Shown here in pieces: positions 1 to 6,636 of a stretch of 20,568 bases of DNA; the stretch's first letter is position 1; every line of letters starts with the position of its first letter. The stretch spans positions 1 to 20,568 of the forward strand of contig JAPOPO010000397.1 in assembly GCA_026712885.1 (NCBI GenBank), in the 5' to 3' direction. The position numbers and the translations under genes are program-made. A model generated the notes under the pieces. It was not told the DNA's origin, made no database searches, and worked only from the letters and a program-made list of their open reading frames with translations. The stretch comes from Rhodospirillales bacterium. GTDB taxonomy: Bacteria > Pseudomonadota > Alphaproteobacteria > UBA828.

Positions 1-1
1 C

Positions 2-298
2 GTCTCGGCGCTCTTCCGCTCGACCGCCGAGGGCGAGACCGGCCATGCCCACGGCCATCTCGACTACCTGGTGGAGACCGGCGATCCCGCCACCGGCTTG
101 CCGATCGGCCAGACCAGCGCAAATTTGGCGGCTGCCGTGGCCGGCGAGACCCACGAGTACACCGACATGTATCCGGGCATGGCGCGCACAGCCCGCGACG
201 AGGGTTTCGACGAGATCGCGGACTGGTTCGAGACCCTGGCGAAGGCCGAGAAGTCCCACGCCGGGCGCTTCCAGAAGGCCCTCGACGGCCTCGACTGA
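2..298 (+). CDS. Rubrerythrin, C-terminal part (5' end outside window)
   Basis: The reading frame is open from base 2 and ends in TGA at 296-298, leaving 98 residues of a ferritin-like di-iron four-helix protein. Rubrerythrins are cytoplasmic non-haem iron proteins that reduce hydrogen peroxide. Visible hallmarks are an ExxH iron-ligand motif near residues 12-15 (ETGH), the GETHEY segment in the middle and a second ExxH (EKSH) near the C-terminus, with the family-typical stretch TARDEGFDEIADWFETLAKA between them. The protein ends just after the second ExxH helix, so there is no C-terminal rubredoxin domain; an N-terminal one cannot be excluded because the start is missing. It converges with the oxygenase gene on the opposite strand and probably belongs to a separate transcription unit. 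The family call is strong from sequence similarity alone. Confidence 0.9.
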   Translation, partial: VSALFRSTAEGETGHAHGHLDYLVETGDPATGLPIGQTSANLAAAVAGETHEYTDMYPGMARTARDEGFDEIADWFETLAKAEKSHAGRFQKALDGLD

Positions 299-324
299 GC
301 GACTTCCTATCGGTGACCGGCGTC

Positions 325-350
325 GCCTGGGCGCATCTGCGCGCTCAGGC
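325..350. terminator. Possible hairpin at convergent gene ends
   Basis: GCCTG-g-GCGC, an ATCT loop, then GCGC-gct-CAGGC form an imperfect stem between the converging rubrerythrin and oxygenase genes. It overlaps the oxygenase stop codon (345-347). No T-run follows on either side, so an intrinsic terminator is only possible, and in such GC-rich DNA the stem may be chance. Confidence 0.25.
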
Positions 351-1370
351 CGGCGTCGGGGCGCGCATGTAGCGGCTCGTCTCGCCTGGCGGGGTCGTTA
401 GCCGGATCACGCCCTGCTCGTGCAGCTCCCGCAGGTAGCGGAAGCCCTTGGCGTATTCCGACAGGATATGCTCGCCCGAGCGAAATCCGCGATAACGGGC
501 GGGCCGCTCGGCCGTGACGAAGGCTGCGAGCGGCTCGACCCAGGCGTCGAAGTTCGCTGCAAAGAAGAGGGGTAGCGAGTAGCGCTCCTCGTCGATGCCC
601 ACCACGCGATGCGGGCCCGAGGTGAAGAGCCCGTTTGTCCAAGTCTCCAGCGTATCTCCCACGTTGACGACGAAGCTGCCCGGCACGGGCGATACGTCAA
701 TCCACTTGCCGTCGACGCTCATCACCTGCAGTCCCGGCTTGGTCTGGTGGAGGATGGTGAAGCACTCCGAATCGGTGTGCGAGCCGATCCCGAGGCGCAG
801 CCGTTCTGACCCGATTCCCGGCTCCGGCGCCGGATAGTGAAGGAGCCGCAAGTTCGACGTGGACTTGGTGAACATCGGCGCGAACGCATCTTCCGGCAAG
901 TCGAGGGCGCAGGCGAATATGGGGAGAAGCCGGCGCCCCAAGGTCATCACTGCCTCGTAGTAACTGCCGACGGTCTCGCGAAAGTCGGGCAAGTCGGGCC
1001 AGACATTGGGACCGAGGAAGCGATAGCCCGTGACGTAATCCGGGTCGTCGGCGGGCAGATCGGCGGCGAGATCGAAGGATTCCTTTTGGCCCACCCCCGG
1101 CTCGTCGCCATAGTCCTCCTCGCCCGGCGGCACGTAGCCCCGATGGTTGCACGACTTCGCGATGTGGTAGCGCTCCTTCTCCTCGGCCGGCAGCGCGTGG
1201 AAGCGGGCGGCCTGCTCGTAGGTGGCCGCGATCAAGGCCTCCGGCACACCGTGGCCGGTGACGTAGAAGAATCCCGTTCCCCGGCAGGCCTCGCCAATTG
1301 CATCGCAAAGCGCGCGGCGGGCGGCGCTCTCTCCCTCGTCGAGTGCGCCCGCATCGATGACCGGGATCAC
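345..1370 (-). CDS. 2-Oxoglutarate/Fe(II) oxygenase, isopenicillin N synthase family
   Basis: This is a 341-residue cytoplasmic non-haem iron oxygenase. The DIOX_N-type N-terminal domain (about residues 1-110) contains the GTGFFYVTGHGVP motif. The double-stranded beta-helix domain carries the iron triad HTD (H198, D200) and H254 in SGPHRVVG, plus the co-substrate-binding RYS (R263, S265). Family members hydroxylate, desaturate or cyclise small molecules using O2 and usually 2-oxoglutarate; the substrate here is unknown. The GTG start at 1370-1368 is chosen because it overlaps the TGA of the upstream hydrolase gene (1369-1367) as GTGA, a layout typical of translational coupling, and because the residues after it (IPVIDAGAL) match the usual family N-terminus. 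The frame stays open far upstream into the hydrolase gene, but that extension has no recognisable domain. All catalytic residues are present. Confidence 0.88.
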   Translation of the reverse strand: MIPVIDAGALDEGESAARRALCDAIGEACRGTGFFYVTGHGVPEALIAATYEQAARFHALPAEEKERYHIAKSCNHRGYVPPGEEDYGDEPGVGQKESFDLAADLPADDPDYVTGYRFLGPNVWPDLPDFRETVGSYYEAVMTLGRRLLPIFACALDLPEDAFAPMFTKSTSNLRLLHYPAPEPGIGSERLRLGIGSHTDSECFTILHQTKPGLQVMSVDGKWIDVSPVPGSFVVNVGDTLETWTNGLFTSGPHRVVGIDEERYSLPLFFAANFDAWVEPLAAFVTAERPARYRGFRSGEHILSEYAKGFRYLRELHEQGVIRLTTPPGETSRYMRAPTPA

Positions 1371-2425
1371 GCTCCCGCCAGGCGGAAGATTTCGGCGAAC
1401 GCCAGGTGAATGCCGGCCGCACCGAACGCCTCCAAGTCGCTCGAGCACGAGTTCTGGCTGAGCACGGCGGTGATCCCGCTCGGCTCGTGATGGCCGGCCA
1501 TGGTGACGTGACCGCGCAGCTGGCCGAGGTGGCCCTCGATCGTGAAGTCGCCGAAGCGGGACACCAGGACCCCGTGGCCGCAGTGGGTGATGTTCGTGCC
1601 CGGGAAGGAGGCCGGAAGCAGCGGGCCTCGCAGCATGGCAAGCGCGGCGGGCTCCAGCACCTGCCCCGTGAACAGCGCGTGGACGCCGCGCGCGAGGTCG
1701 CGCGGTGTCGTCACCAGATCGCCGGCAGCCCCGATGCCGGAGAGCGGGAACCAGTCCGACGAATCCTCCGGCGGTGCATCGGGTTGCCCGGAATCGAAGA
1801 CGTATTGGCGGGCCAGGCGGGCGCGCGGGAAAGCCTCGTTCCCGCCGCTCCAGGTCTCGCCCATACCGGCCGGCTCGAAGACCGCGCGGCTCAGCCATTG
1901 GGAGAGCGCCTCGCCCCGCTCGCTGGCGACGATCTCGCCCGCCAGCACGTAGCCGGGGTTGGAGTAGATGAAGACCTCGCCCGGCGCGATCTGCGTGCCG
2001 TTGGCGAGTGCGAAATCGATGATCCGCTCCGGCGTCCAGTCGTCTGCCGCGCCCTTCGGCATGAACGCCTCGTACTCGGGCAGGCCGCTGTGATGGCTGA
2101 GCAGATGGCGCACGCGGATCTCGTCCGCGCGCGGCAGGTGCGGGAACCACTCCTCGATGGTCTGATCCAGCCGCACGCGCCCTTCGCTCACCAGCGCGAG
2201 CAAGGCGACCGCGGTCCAGGTCTTCTTGGTGCTCGCCGTCTTGAACAGGTGACCCGGCGTGAGCGGCGCTCCACTCGCCCGATCGGCGCAGCCTGCCGCG
2301 AGTGTCAGCACCTCTTCGCCCGGCCGGACGAGGGCGAGCGAGGCACCCACGACGCCCTTCGCCACGTGCTCGTTCAGCACCCGGTCGAGCTGCGATACGA
2401 GAACGTCGGTCTCCGGTTTCAGCAT
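1367..2425 (-). CDS. Serine hydrolase, beta-lactamase/esterase family (class C fold)
   Basis: This 352-residue protein has the penicillin-binding-protein/class C beta-lactamase fold used by many esterases, D-aminopeptidases and amidases. The nucleophile motif SxxK is STKK (S65, K68), followed by the family signature HLLSHHSGLP (from H107). The second motif YxN is YSN (Y154-N156), and the third, equivalent to KTG/HxG, is probably HLG (299-301). No signal peptide is evident, so a cytoplasmic esterase or amidase is more likely than a secreted antibiotic-resistance enzyme. The ATG at 2425 is preferred over an ATG 14 codons upstream because a G-rich ribosome-binding stretch lies just before it and the extra residues are unlike the family. 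It is translationally coupled to the downstream Fe(II) oxygenase, so the two may act on successive intermediates. Substrate unknown. Confidence 0.87.
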   Translation of the reverse strand: MLKPETDVLVSQLDRVLNEHVAKGVVGASLALVRPGEEVLTLAAGCADRASGAPLTPGHLFKTASTKKTWTAVALLALVSEGRVRLDQTIEEWFPHLPRADEIRVRHLLSHHSGLPEYEAFMPKGAADDWTPERIIDFALANGTQIAPGEVFIYSNPGYVLAGEIVASERGEALSQWLSRAVFEPAGMGETWSGGNEAFPRARLARQYVFDSGQPDAPPEDSSDWFPLSGIGAAGDLVTTPRDLARGVHALFTGQVLEPAALAMLRGPLLPASFPGTNITHCGHGVLVSRFGDFTIEGHLGQLRGHVTMAGHHEPSGITAVLSQNSCSSDLEAFGAAGIHLAFAEIFRLAGA

Positions 2426-2566
2426 CGTTGCCCCCCGCGTGCCGCCGCGTCGGCCCCACCTTAGCACGCACCTGGCGCCGGGGGTGGACGCTCGTGCGCC
2501 GGCTCACTAGCCTGCCTGCGGCGGTCTGCGGTGGCCGCGCGGTGGCCGCGGCAAAGGGGGGCATGC
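2426..2566. promoter_or_regulatory. Divergent intergenic region, hydrolase/CoxL-like gene
   Basis: These 141 bases separate two divergent genes, so promoters for both must lie here or inside the coding starts. I see no convincing sigma-70 boxes. A 10-bp direct repeat GGTGGCCGCG occurs at 2530-2539 and 2541-2550 (11-bp period), just upstream of the AAAGGGGGG ribosome-binding site (2553-2561) of the plus-strand gene. It could be an operator half-site array or simply GC-rich sequence. Confidence 0.35.
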
Positions 2567-4927
2567 ATGGCGCACGTCGGCACAGCGATAACACGCCTGG
2601 AGGACGATCGCTTTCTGACCGGCCAGGGCCGGTTCGTGGACGACATCCGCTTGCCGGGGGAGGCGTCTGCCGCCTTCATCCGCAGCCCCCACGCCCGTGC
2701 TCGCATCGGGGCGATCGCCACCGACCGGGCTCGCGCCATGCCGGGCGTGCTGGCTGTCCTCACTGGCGAGGACTGGCGGCGCGACGGCGGCGGCGACACC
2801 GACGTGCTGTGGGACATCAACTCCCACGACGGCACCCCGATGGCGATCGCGCGTCGGCCCATATTTGCGTCCGGCGAGGCGCGCCATGTGGGCGATACGG
2901 TGGCCCTCGTCGTCGCCGAAGACCCGCACGCCGCCGCCGACGCAGCGGCCGCGGTCGATGTTGCGTGGGAGCCGCTCCCCTCGATCACCGATCTGGCGGC
3001 GTCGGTCGAGGCGGATGCGCCGCTGGTGCACGAAGAGTTTGGAAGCAACGCCGCCTACGACTGGCGGCTCGGCGACGCCGAGGCGACAGAGGCCGCTTTC
3101 GCCGCCGCCGCTCACGTCACGTCGCTCAGGCTCGTTAACAACCGTCTTGCGCCCAACGCCATGGAGCCGCGCGCAGCCATCGGCGCATTCGATCGCGGCA
3201 GCGAGCGCTATACCCTCTGGTCCACCACGCAGAACCCGCATCTGGTCCGCCAGTGGCTCTCGCGCGACACGCTGCGCGCGCCCGAGCACGCGATCAGGGT
3301 GGTGGCGCCCGACGTGGGCGGCGGCTTCGGCCAGAAGACCTATCACTACCCGGAAGAGGCGAGCCTCCCCTGGGCCGCGCGGCTGGTAGGCCGGCCGGTG
3401 CGCTGGACCGCGACCCGCGCCGAGACGCTCGCGGTGGATATCCACGCCCGCGACCACGTCACTGAGGCGCGCATGGCCTTCGACGAGGACGGGCGCATCA
3501 CCGCCGTCGAGGCCAGCATCATCGCCAACCTCGGCGCCTATCAGAGTCAGTTCGCCGCCTGCATCCCGACGCTATTCTGCGTCACCATGTTCTCCGGCCA
3601 GTACGCGATCCCCGCGCTGCACTGCCGGGTGCTAGGGGTTTACACCAACACCACGCCGATCGACGCCTATCGCGGCGCCGGCAACCCCGAGATCACCTAC
3701 GTCATCGAGCGGCTGATCGAGAACGGGGCGCGGGAGATGGCCGGCGATTCGGTCGAGGCCCGCACACGCAATCTCGTGCCCGCTGCGAACATGCCCTATG
3801 CGAGCGCGACCGGCGTCACCTACGACGTGGGCGACTTCCCGGCGGTCCTCGACAAGGCCCGTGCGCTTGCCGATCTCGACGCGCTCCGTGGCGAGCAGGC
3901 CAGACTCCGGGCGGACGGCGCGCTGATGGGGATCGGCATGGCCGCCTTCATCCGCTCCGGCGGGGCTGGGCCGAGCCGGCTCGCCGCTGCCCTCGGCAGC
4001 CGCATGGGGCTCTGGGACGTCGCCACCGTGCGGGTCCACCCCAGCGGCAAGATCACCGTGCTCTGCGGCAGCCACAACCACGGCCAGTCCCACGCCACCA
4101 CCTACGCCCAGATCGTCGCGGACCGCTTCGGCTGCGACATGGCCGACATCGACGTCGTCGAGGGTGACACAGATAGGATTCCCCACGGCCTCGGCACCTG
4201 GGCCTCGCGCTCGATCACGGTGGTGGGCAGCGCGCTCGCCGTGGCCTCCGACCGCATCATCGAAAAGGGCCGGCGCCTCGCGGCCCACCTCATGGAATGC
4301 GCCGTAGACGATATCGACTTCGGGAGCGGCGCCTATTCCGTGCGCGGCACCGACCGGCGGATGACCTTCGTGGAAATCGCCGACATGGCCTATCGCGGCG
4401 CCGACTATCCCGACGGCTTCGAGCTCGGGCTGGAAGAGGCGGCGTTCTTCGACCCCGACGACTTCAACTATCCCTACGGCACCCACGTCGCCACCGTCAC
4501 CGTCGATGCCGAGACCGGCGCGGTCCGGCTCACCGGCTACTACTCGGTGGAGGATGCGGGACTCGTGATCAACCCGCTGGTGGTGGACGGCCAGCGCCAC
4601 GGGGCCGCCGCCCAGGGCATCGGGCAGGCGCTTATGGAGGACGTGCGCTACGAGCCGGAGTCGGGCCAGCTACTCACCGGCTCCTTCATGGACTACACGA
4701 TACCCCGCGCCGACGACCTGCCGGACTTCGCGCTCGACAGCCACGTGACGCTGACCGAGACCAACCCGCTCGGCGTCAAGGGCGTGGGCGAGCTCGGCAC
4801 CGCCGGGCCGCCGGCTGCGATCGGCAACGCCATCCTCGACGCGCTCTGGCACCTCGGCGTCCGCCATGTGGAGATGCCCTTCACGTCGGAGCGCGTGTGG
4901 CGCGCGATCCGGGCCGCCGCCGATTGA
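2567..4927 (+). CDS. Xanthine dehydrogenase-family molybdopterin-binding large subunit (CoxL-like)
   Basis: This 786-residue protein is the molybdenum-cofactor subunit of a molybdenum hydroxylase, a family that inserts water-derived oxygen into C-H bonds of aldehydes, N-heterocycles and related compounds. The N-terminal a/b hammerhead domain starts with RLEDDRFLTGQGRFVDDI. Cofactor and active-site motifs follow: GGGFGQK (251-257), AYRGAGNPE (367-375) and the catalytic glutamate in KGVGELG (E742). AYRGAG resembles form II CoxL-type enzymes and lacks the AYRCSF loop of true aerobic CO dehydrogenase, so CO oxidation is not supported. No 2Fe-2S small subunit or FAD medium subunit, which such enzymes normally need, is encoded nearby. 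ATG 2567 is chosen over an in-frame ATG at 2531 because AAAGGGGGG lies five bases before it and the family N-terminus begins there. It is followed by two SDR genes on the same strand, which suggests alcohol or aldehyde processing. Substrate unknown. Confidence 0.9.
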   Translation: MAHVGTAITRLEDDRFLTGQGRFVDDIRLPGEASAAFIRSPHARARIGAIATDRARAMPGVLAVLTGEDWRRDGGGDTDVLWDINSHDGTPMAIARRPIFASGEARHVGDTVALVVAEDPHAAADAAAAVDVAWEPLPSITDLAASVEADAPLVHEEFGSNAAYDWRLGDAEATEAAFAAAAHVTSLRLVNNRLAPNAMEPRAAIGAFDRGSERYTLWSTTQNPHLVRQWLSRDTLRAPEHAIRVVAPDVGGGFGQKTYHYPEEASLPWAARLVGRPVRWTATRAETLAVDIHARDHVTEARMAFDEDGRITAVEASIIANLGAYQSQFAACIPTLFCVTMFSGQYAIPALHCRVLGVYTNTTPIDAYRGAGNPEITYVIERLIENGAREMAGDSVEARTRNLVPAANMPYASATGVTYDVGDFPAVLDKARALADLDALRGEQARLRADGALMGIGMAAFIRSGGAGPSRLAAALGSRMGLWDVATVRVHPSGKITVLCGSHNHGQSHATTYAQIVADRFGCDMADIDVVEGDTDRIPHGLGTWASRSITVVGSALAVASDRIIEKGRRLAAHLMECAVDDIDFGSGAYSVRGTDRRMTFVEIADMAYRGADYPDGFELGLEEAAFFDPDDFNYPYGTHVATVTVDAETGAVRLTGYYSVEDAGLVINPLVVDGQRHGAAAQGIGQALMEDVRYEPESGQLLTGSFMDYTIPRADDLPDFALDSHVTLTETNPLGVKGVGELGTAGPPAAIGNAILDALWHLGVRHVEMPFTSERVWRAIRAAAD

Positions 4928-4983
4928 TGGGGGTTGTCGCGTGCCGTAGCATCCCGGCGCGATCGATCCAGAGGACAGGGACA

Positions 4984-5022
4984 ATGACGTTTACGGGAAT
5001 GAGCCAGCATGCGCCGGCGTAG
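4984..5022 (+). CDS. Possible 12-codon leader ORF upstream of the first SDR
   Basis: An ATG at 4984 preceded by AGAGGACAGGGACA opens a 12-residue frame (MTFTGMSQHAPA) ending in TAG at 5020-5022. The ribosome-binding site of the first SDR (GGGAGGG, 5024-5030) starts right after its stop. The CCAGAGGAC element ahead of it also lies directly ahead of the second SDR start (5845-5853). This suggests either a short translated leader or a relic of an old start region. No function is proposed, and chance is a real possibility. Confidence 0.25.
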   Translation: MTFTGMSQHAPA

Positions 5023-5040
5023 TGGGAGGGCGCGAAAAAG

Positions 5041-5802
5041 ATGGGAAGGCTGAACGACAAGGTCGCGGTGGTGACCGGCGGCTCGCGCGGCATCGGCGCC
5101 GCTATTGCGCGCCGCTTCGGTGCAGAGGGCGCGCGCGTGGCCGTGGTCTACAGGGCGGCGGCCGAGGCCGCGCACGATGTCGTTGGGTCAATCGAGGCCG
5201 CCGGCGGCGAGGCCACCGCGATCCGCTGCGACGTGGCGCAGACGAGCGACTGCACCCCCATGGCGGAAGACGTGGCGGCGGCTTTCGGCGGCGCCGACGT
5301 CCTCGTGAACAACGCGGGCATCCATCTGCTGACCGACCTCGGCCAGACCACCGAGGACGAGTGGGACCGGCAAATGGATACCAACGTCAAGGGCGCCTAC
5401 TTCGCTGCGCAGGCGCTGCTGCCGCAGATGAAGTCCCGCGGCGGCGGCAAGATCATCAACATCGGCTCGATCGTCGGCGAGACCGCCATCATGCGCTCGG
5501 CGGTCTACTGCGCCAGCAAGGGCGCGCTCAAGCTGATGACCAAGTCGCTCGCGCTCGACCTGCGTCCGCACAACATCCAGGTGAACTGCCTCTCGCCCGG
5601 CTGCGTTGCGACCGACATGAACGCCCGTTACCGGGTCGAGATCGAGGGCTACGCTGAATCCCTGCAGGGCCGCTTCGGGCCAGGCGATCCGTGGATGACG
5701 CCCGACGACATGGCGGGCACCGCCCTCTATCTGGCGTCCTCGGATTCCGACACGGTCACCGGCGCCAACATCATGGTGGACAAGGGCTATTCCGCCTACT
5801 GA
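5041..5802 (+). CDS. Short-chain dehydrogenase/reductase (first tandem copy)
   Basis: This is a 253-residue classical SDR with a Rossmann fold, a FabG-like NAD(P)-dependent alcohol/ketone oxidoreductase. It has the TGGSRGIG dinucleotide motif (12-19), the D64 adenine-contact position, NNAG (90-93), N115, and the catalytic S143, Y156 and K160 (YCASK). The SR in the glycine motif and R38 after the second strand favour NADP(H), though this is inference. The ATG lies ten bases after GGGAGGG. It follows the CoxL-like gene by 113 bases on the same strand and precedes a close paralogue by 60 bases, so the three probably share a transcript. A 3-oxoacyl-ACP reductase role is possible by family resemblance, but the surrounding catabolic genes favour oxidation of a hydroxylated substrate. 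Confidence 0.9.
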   Translation: MGRLNDKVAVVTGGSRGIGAAIARRFGAEGARVAVVYRAAAEAAHDVVGSIEAAGGEATAIRCDVAQTSDCTPMAEDVAAAFGGADVLVNNAGIHLLTDLGQTTEDEWDRQMDTNVKGAYFAAQALLPQMKSRGGGKIINIGSIVGETAIMRSAVYCASKGALKLMTKSLALDLRPHNIQVNCLSPGCVATDMNARYRVEIEGYAESLQGRFGPGDPWMTPDDMAGTALYLASSDSDTVTGANIMVDKGYSAY

Positions 5803-5862
5803 TCCGCTCGGCAACAATGCGAAGTGGCCGGCACGCCGGCGCAACCAGAGGACGAGACCACG

Positions 5863-6624
5863 ATGGGAAGGCTGAACGACAAGGTGGCAGTGGTGACGGG
5901 CGGCTCACGCGGTATCGGCGCCGCCATCGCGCGCCGATACGGTGCCGAGGGCGCGCGCGTTGCCGTGGTCTACAAGGCGGCGGCTGACGCCGCGGACGAA
6001 GTCGTAGCCGACATCAAGGCCGCCGGCAGCGAAGCCACCGCCATCCGCTGCGACGTGGCGCAGACGGCGGCGTGCAACGCCATGGCGGACGCCGTGGGGG
6101 CGGCCTTCGGCGGCGCCGATATCCTCGTGAACAATGCGGGCATCTACCTGCTGACGATGCCGGGCGAGACCAGCGAGGACGAGTGGGACAACCAGATGAA
6201 CACCAACGTCAAGGGTGCCTACTTCGCCGCACAGGCGCTGCTGCCGCAGATGATGGCCCGGGGCGGCGGCAAGATCATCAATATCGGCTCGATCGCCGGT
6301 GAGACCGGAATACCCGCCTCGGCCGTCTACTGCGCAACGAAGGGCGCGATCAAGCTGATGACCAAGTCGCTCGCGCTCGACCTGCGCCCGCACAACATCC
6401 AGGTGAACAGCCTCTCGCCCGGCTGCGTCGAATCAGACATGAATGCCGGCTACCGGGCGGAGCTCCAGGAGTTCATGGATGCGCTGCAGGGCCGCTTCGG
6501 CGTCGGCAATCCGTGGATGGTGCCGGACGACATGGCGGGCACCGCCGTCTATCTGGCGTCGTCCGACTCCGACACCGTCACGGGCGCCAACGTCATGGTG
6601 GACAACGGCTATTCGGCGTTTTGA
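5863..6624 (+). CDS. Short-chain dehydrogenase/reductase (second tandem copy)
   Basis: This 253-residue classical SDR is a paralogue of the gene just upstream. It keeps TGGSRGIG (12-19), NNAG (90-93), N115 and the S143/Y156/K160 triad (YCATK). Differences from its neighbour concentrate around residues 45-50, 69-79 and the substrate-binding loop near 201-208, where seven of ten residues differ, so the two probably handle different substrates or stereoisomers. K38 replaces R38, keeping a basic residue that would suit NADP(H). ATG 5863 is chosen because it aligns exactly with the paralogue start and has AGAGGA ten bases upstream; an in-frame ATG at 5824 would add 13 residues with no family match. 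It ends only 12 bases before the converging molybdopterin oxidoreductase gene. Confidence 0.9.
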   Translation: MGRLNDKVAVVTGGSRGIGAAIARRYGAEGARVAVVYKAAADAADEVVADIKAAGSEATAIRCDVAQTAACNAMADAVGAAFGGADILVNNAGIYLLTMPGETSEDEWDNQMNTNVKGAYFAAQALLPQMMARGGGKIINIGSIAGETGIPASAVYCATKGAIKLMTKSLALDLRPHNIQVNSLSPGCVESDMNAGYRAELQEFMDALQGRFGVGNPWMVPDDMAGTAVYLASSDSDTVTGANVMVDNGYSAF

Positions 6625-6636
6625 CCCGGCCGGAGA

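Larger units (their letters stand above)
5041..6624 (+). repeat. Tandem duplication of an SDR gene
   Basis: Two consecutive 762-bp genes (5041-5802 and 5863-6624) encode proteins of identical length that align without gaps. By hand I count about 51 differences in 253 positions, roughly 80% identity. Changes cluster at residues 45-50, 69-79 and 200-208; catalytic positions are unchanged. The 202-207 region lies in the substrate loop of SDRs, suggesting specificity divergence after an old duplication rather than recent amplification. Confidence 0.85.

Noticed and set aside
345..2425. Beta-lactam biosynthesis or resistance cluster
   Set aside because: The oxygenase family is broad, the hydrolase lacks a secretion signal, and no peptide synthetase or other beta-lactam pathway gene is present.
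2530..2550. Direct repeat GGTGGCCGCG upstream of the CoxL-like gene
   Set aside because: Noted in the intergenic entry, but two copies of a GC-only motif in GC-rich DNA are not enough to claim an operator.
345..2594. A 749-codon minus-strand frame suggesting a large fusion protein
   Set aside because: Only the last 341 codons encode a known domain. The upstream part is an out-of-frame reading of the serine hydrolase gene, and the GTGA overlap gives a better start.
2567..4927. Aerobic carbon monoxide dehydrogenase (CoxL)
   Set aside because: The active-site loop reads AYRGAG rather than AYRCSF, and no CoxM or CoxS gene is adjacent.
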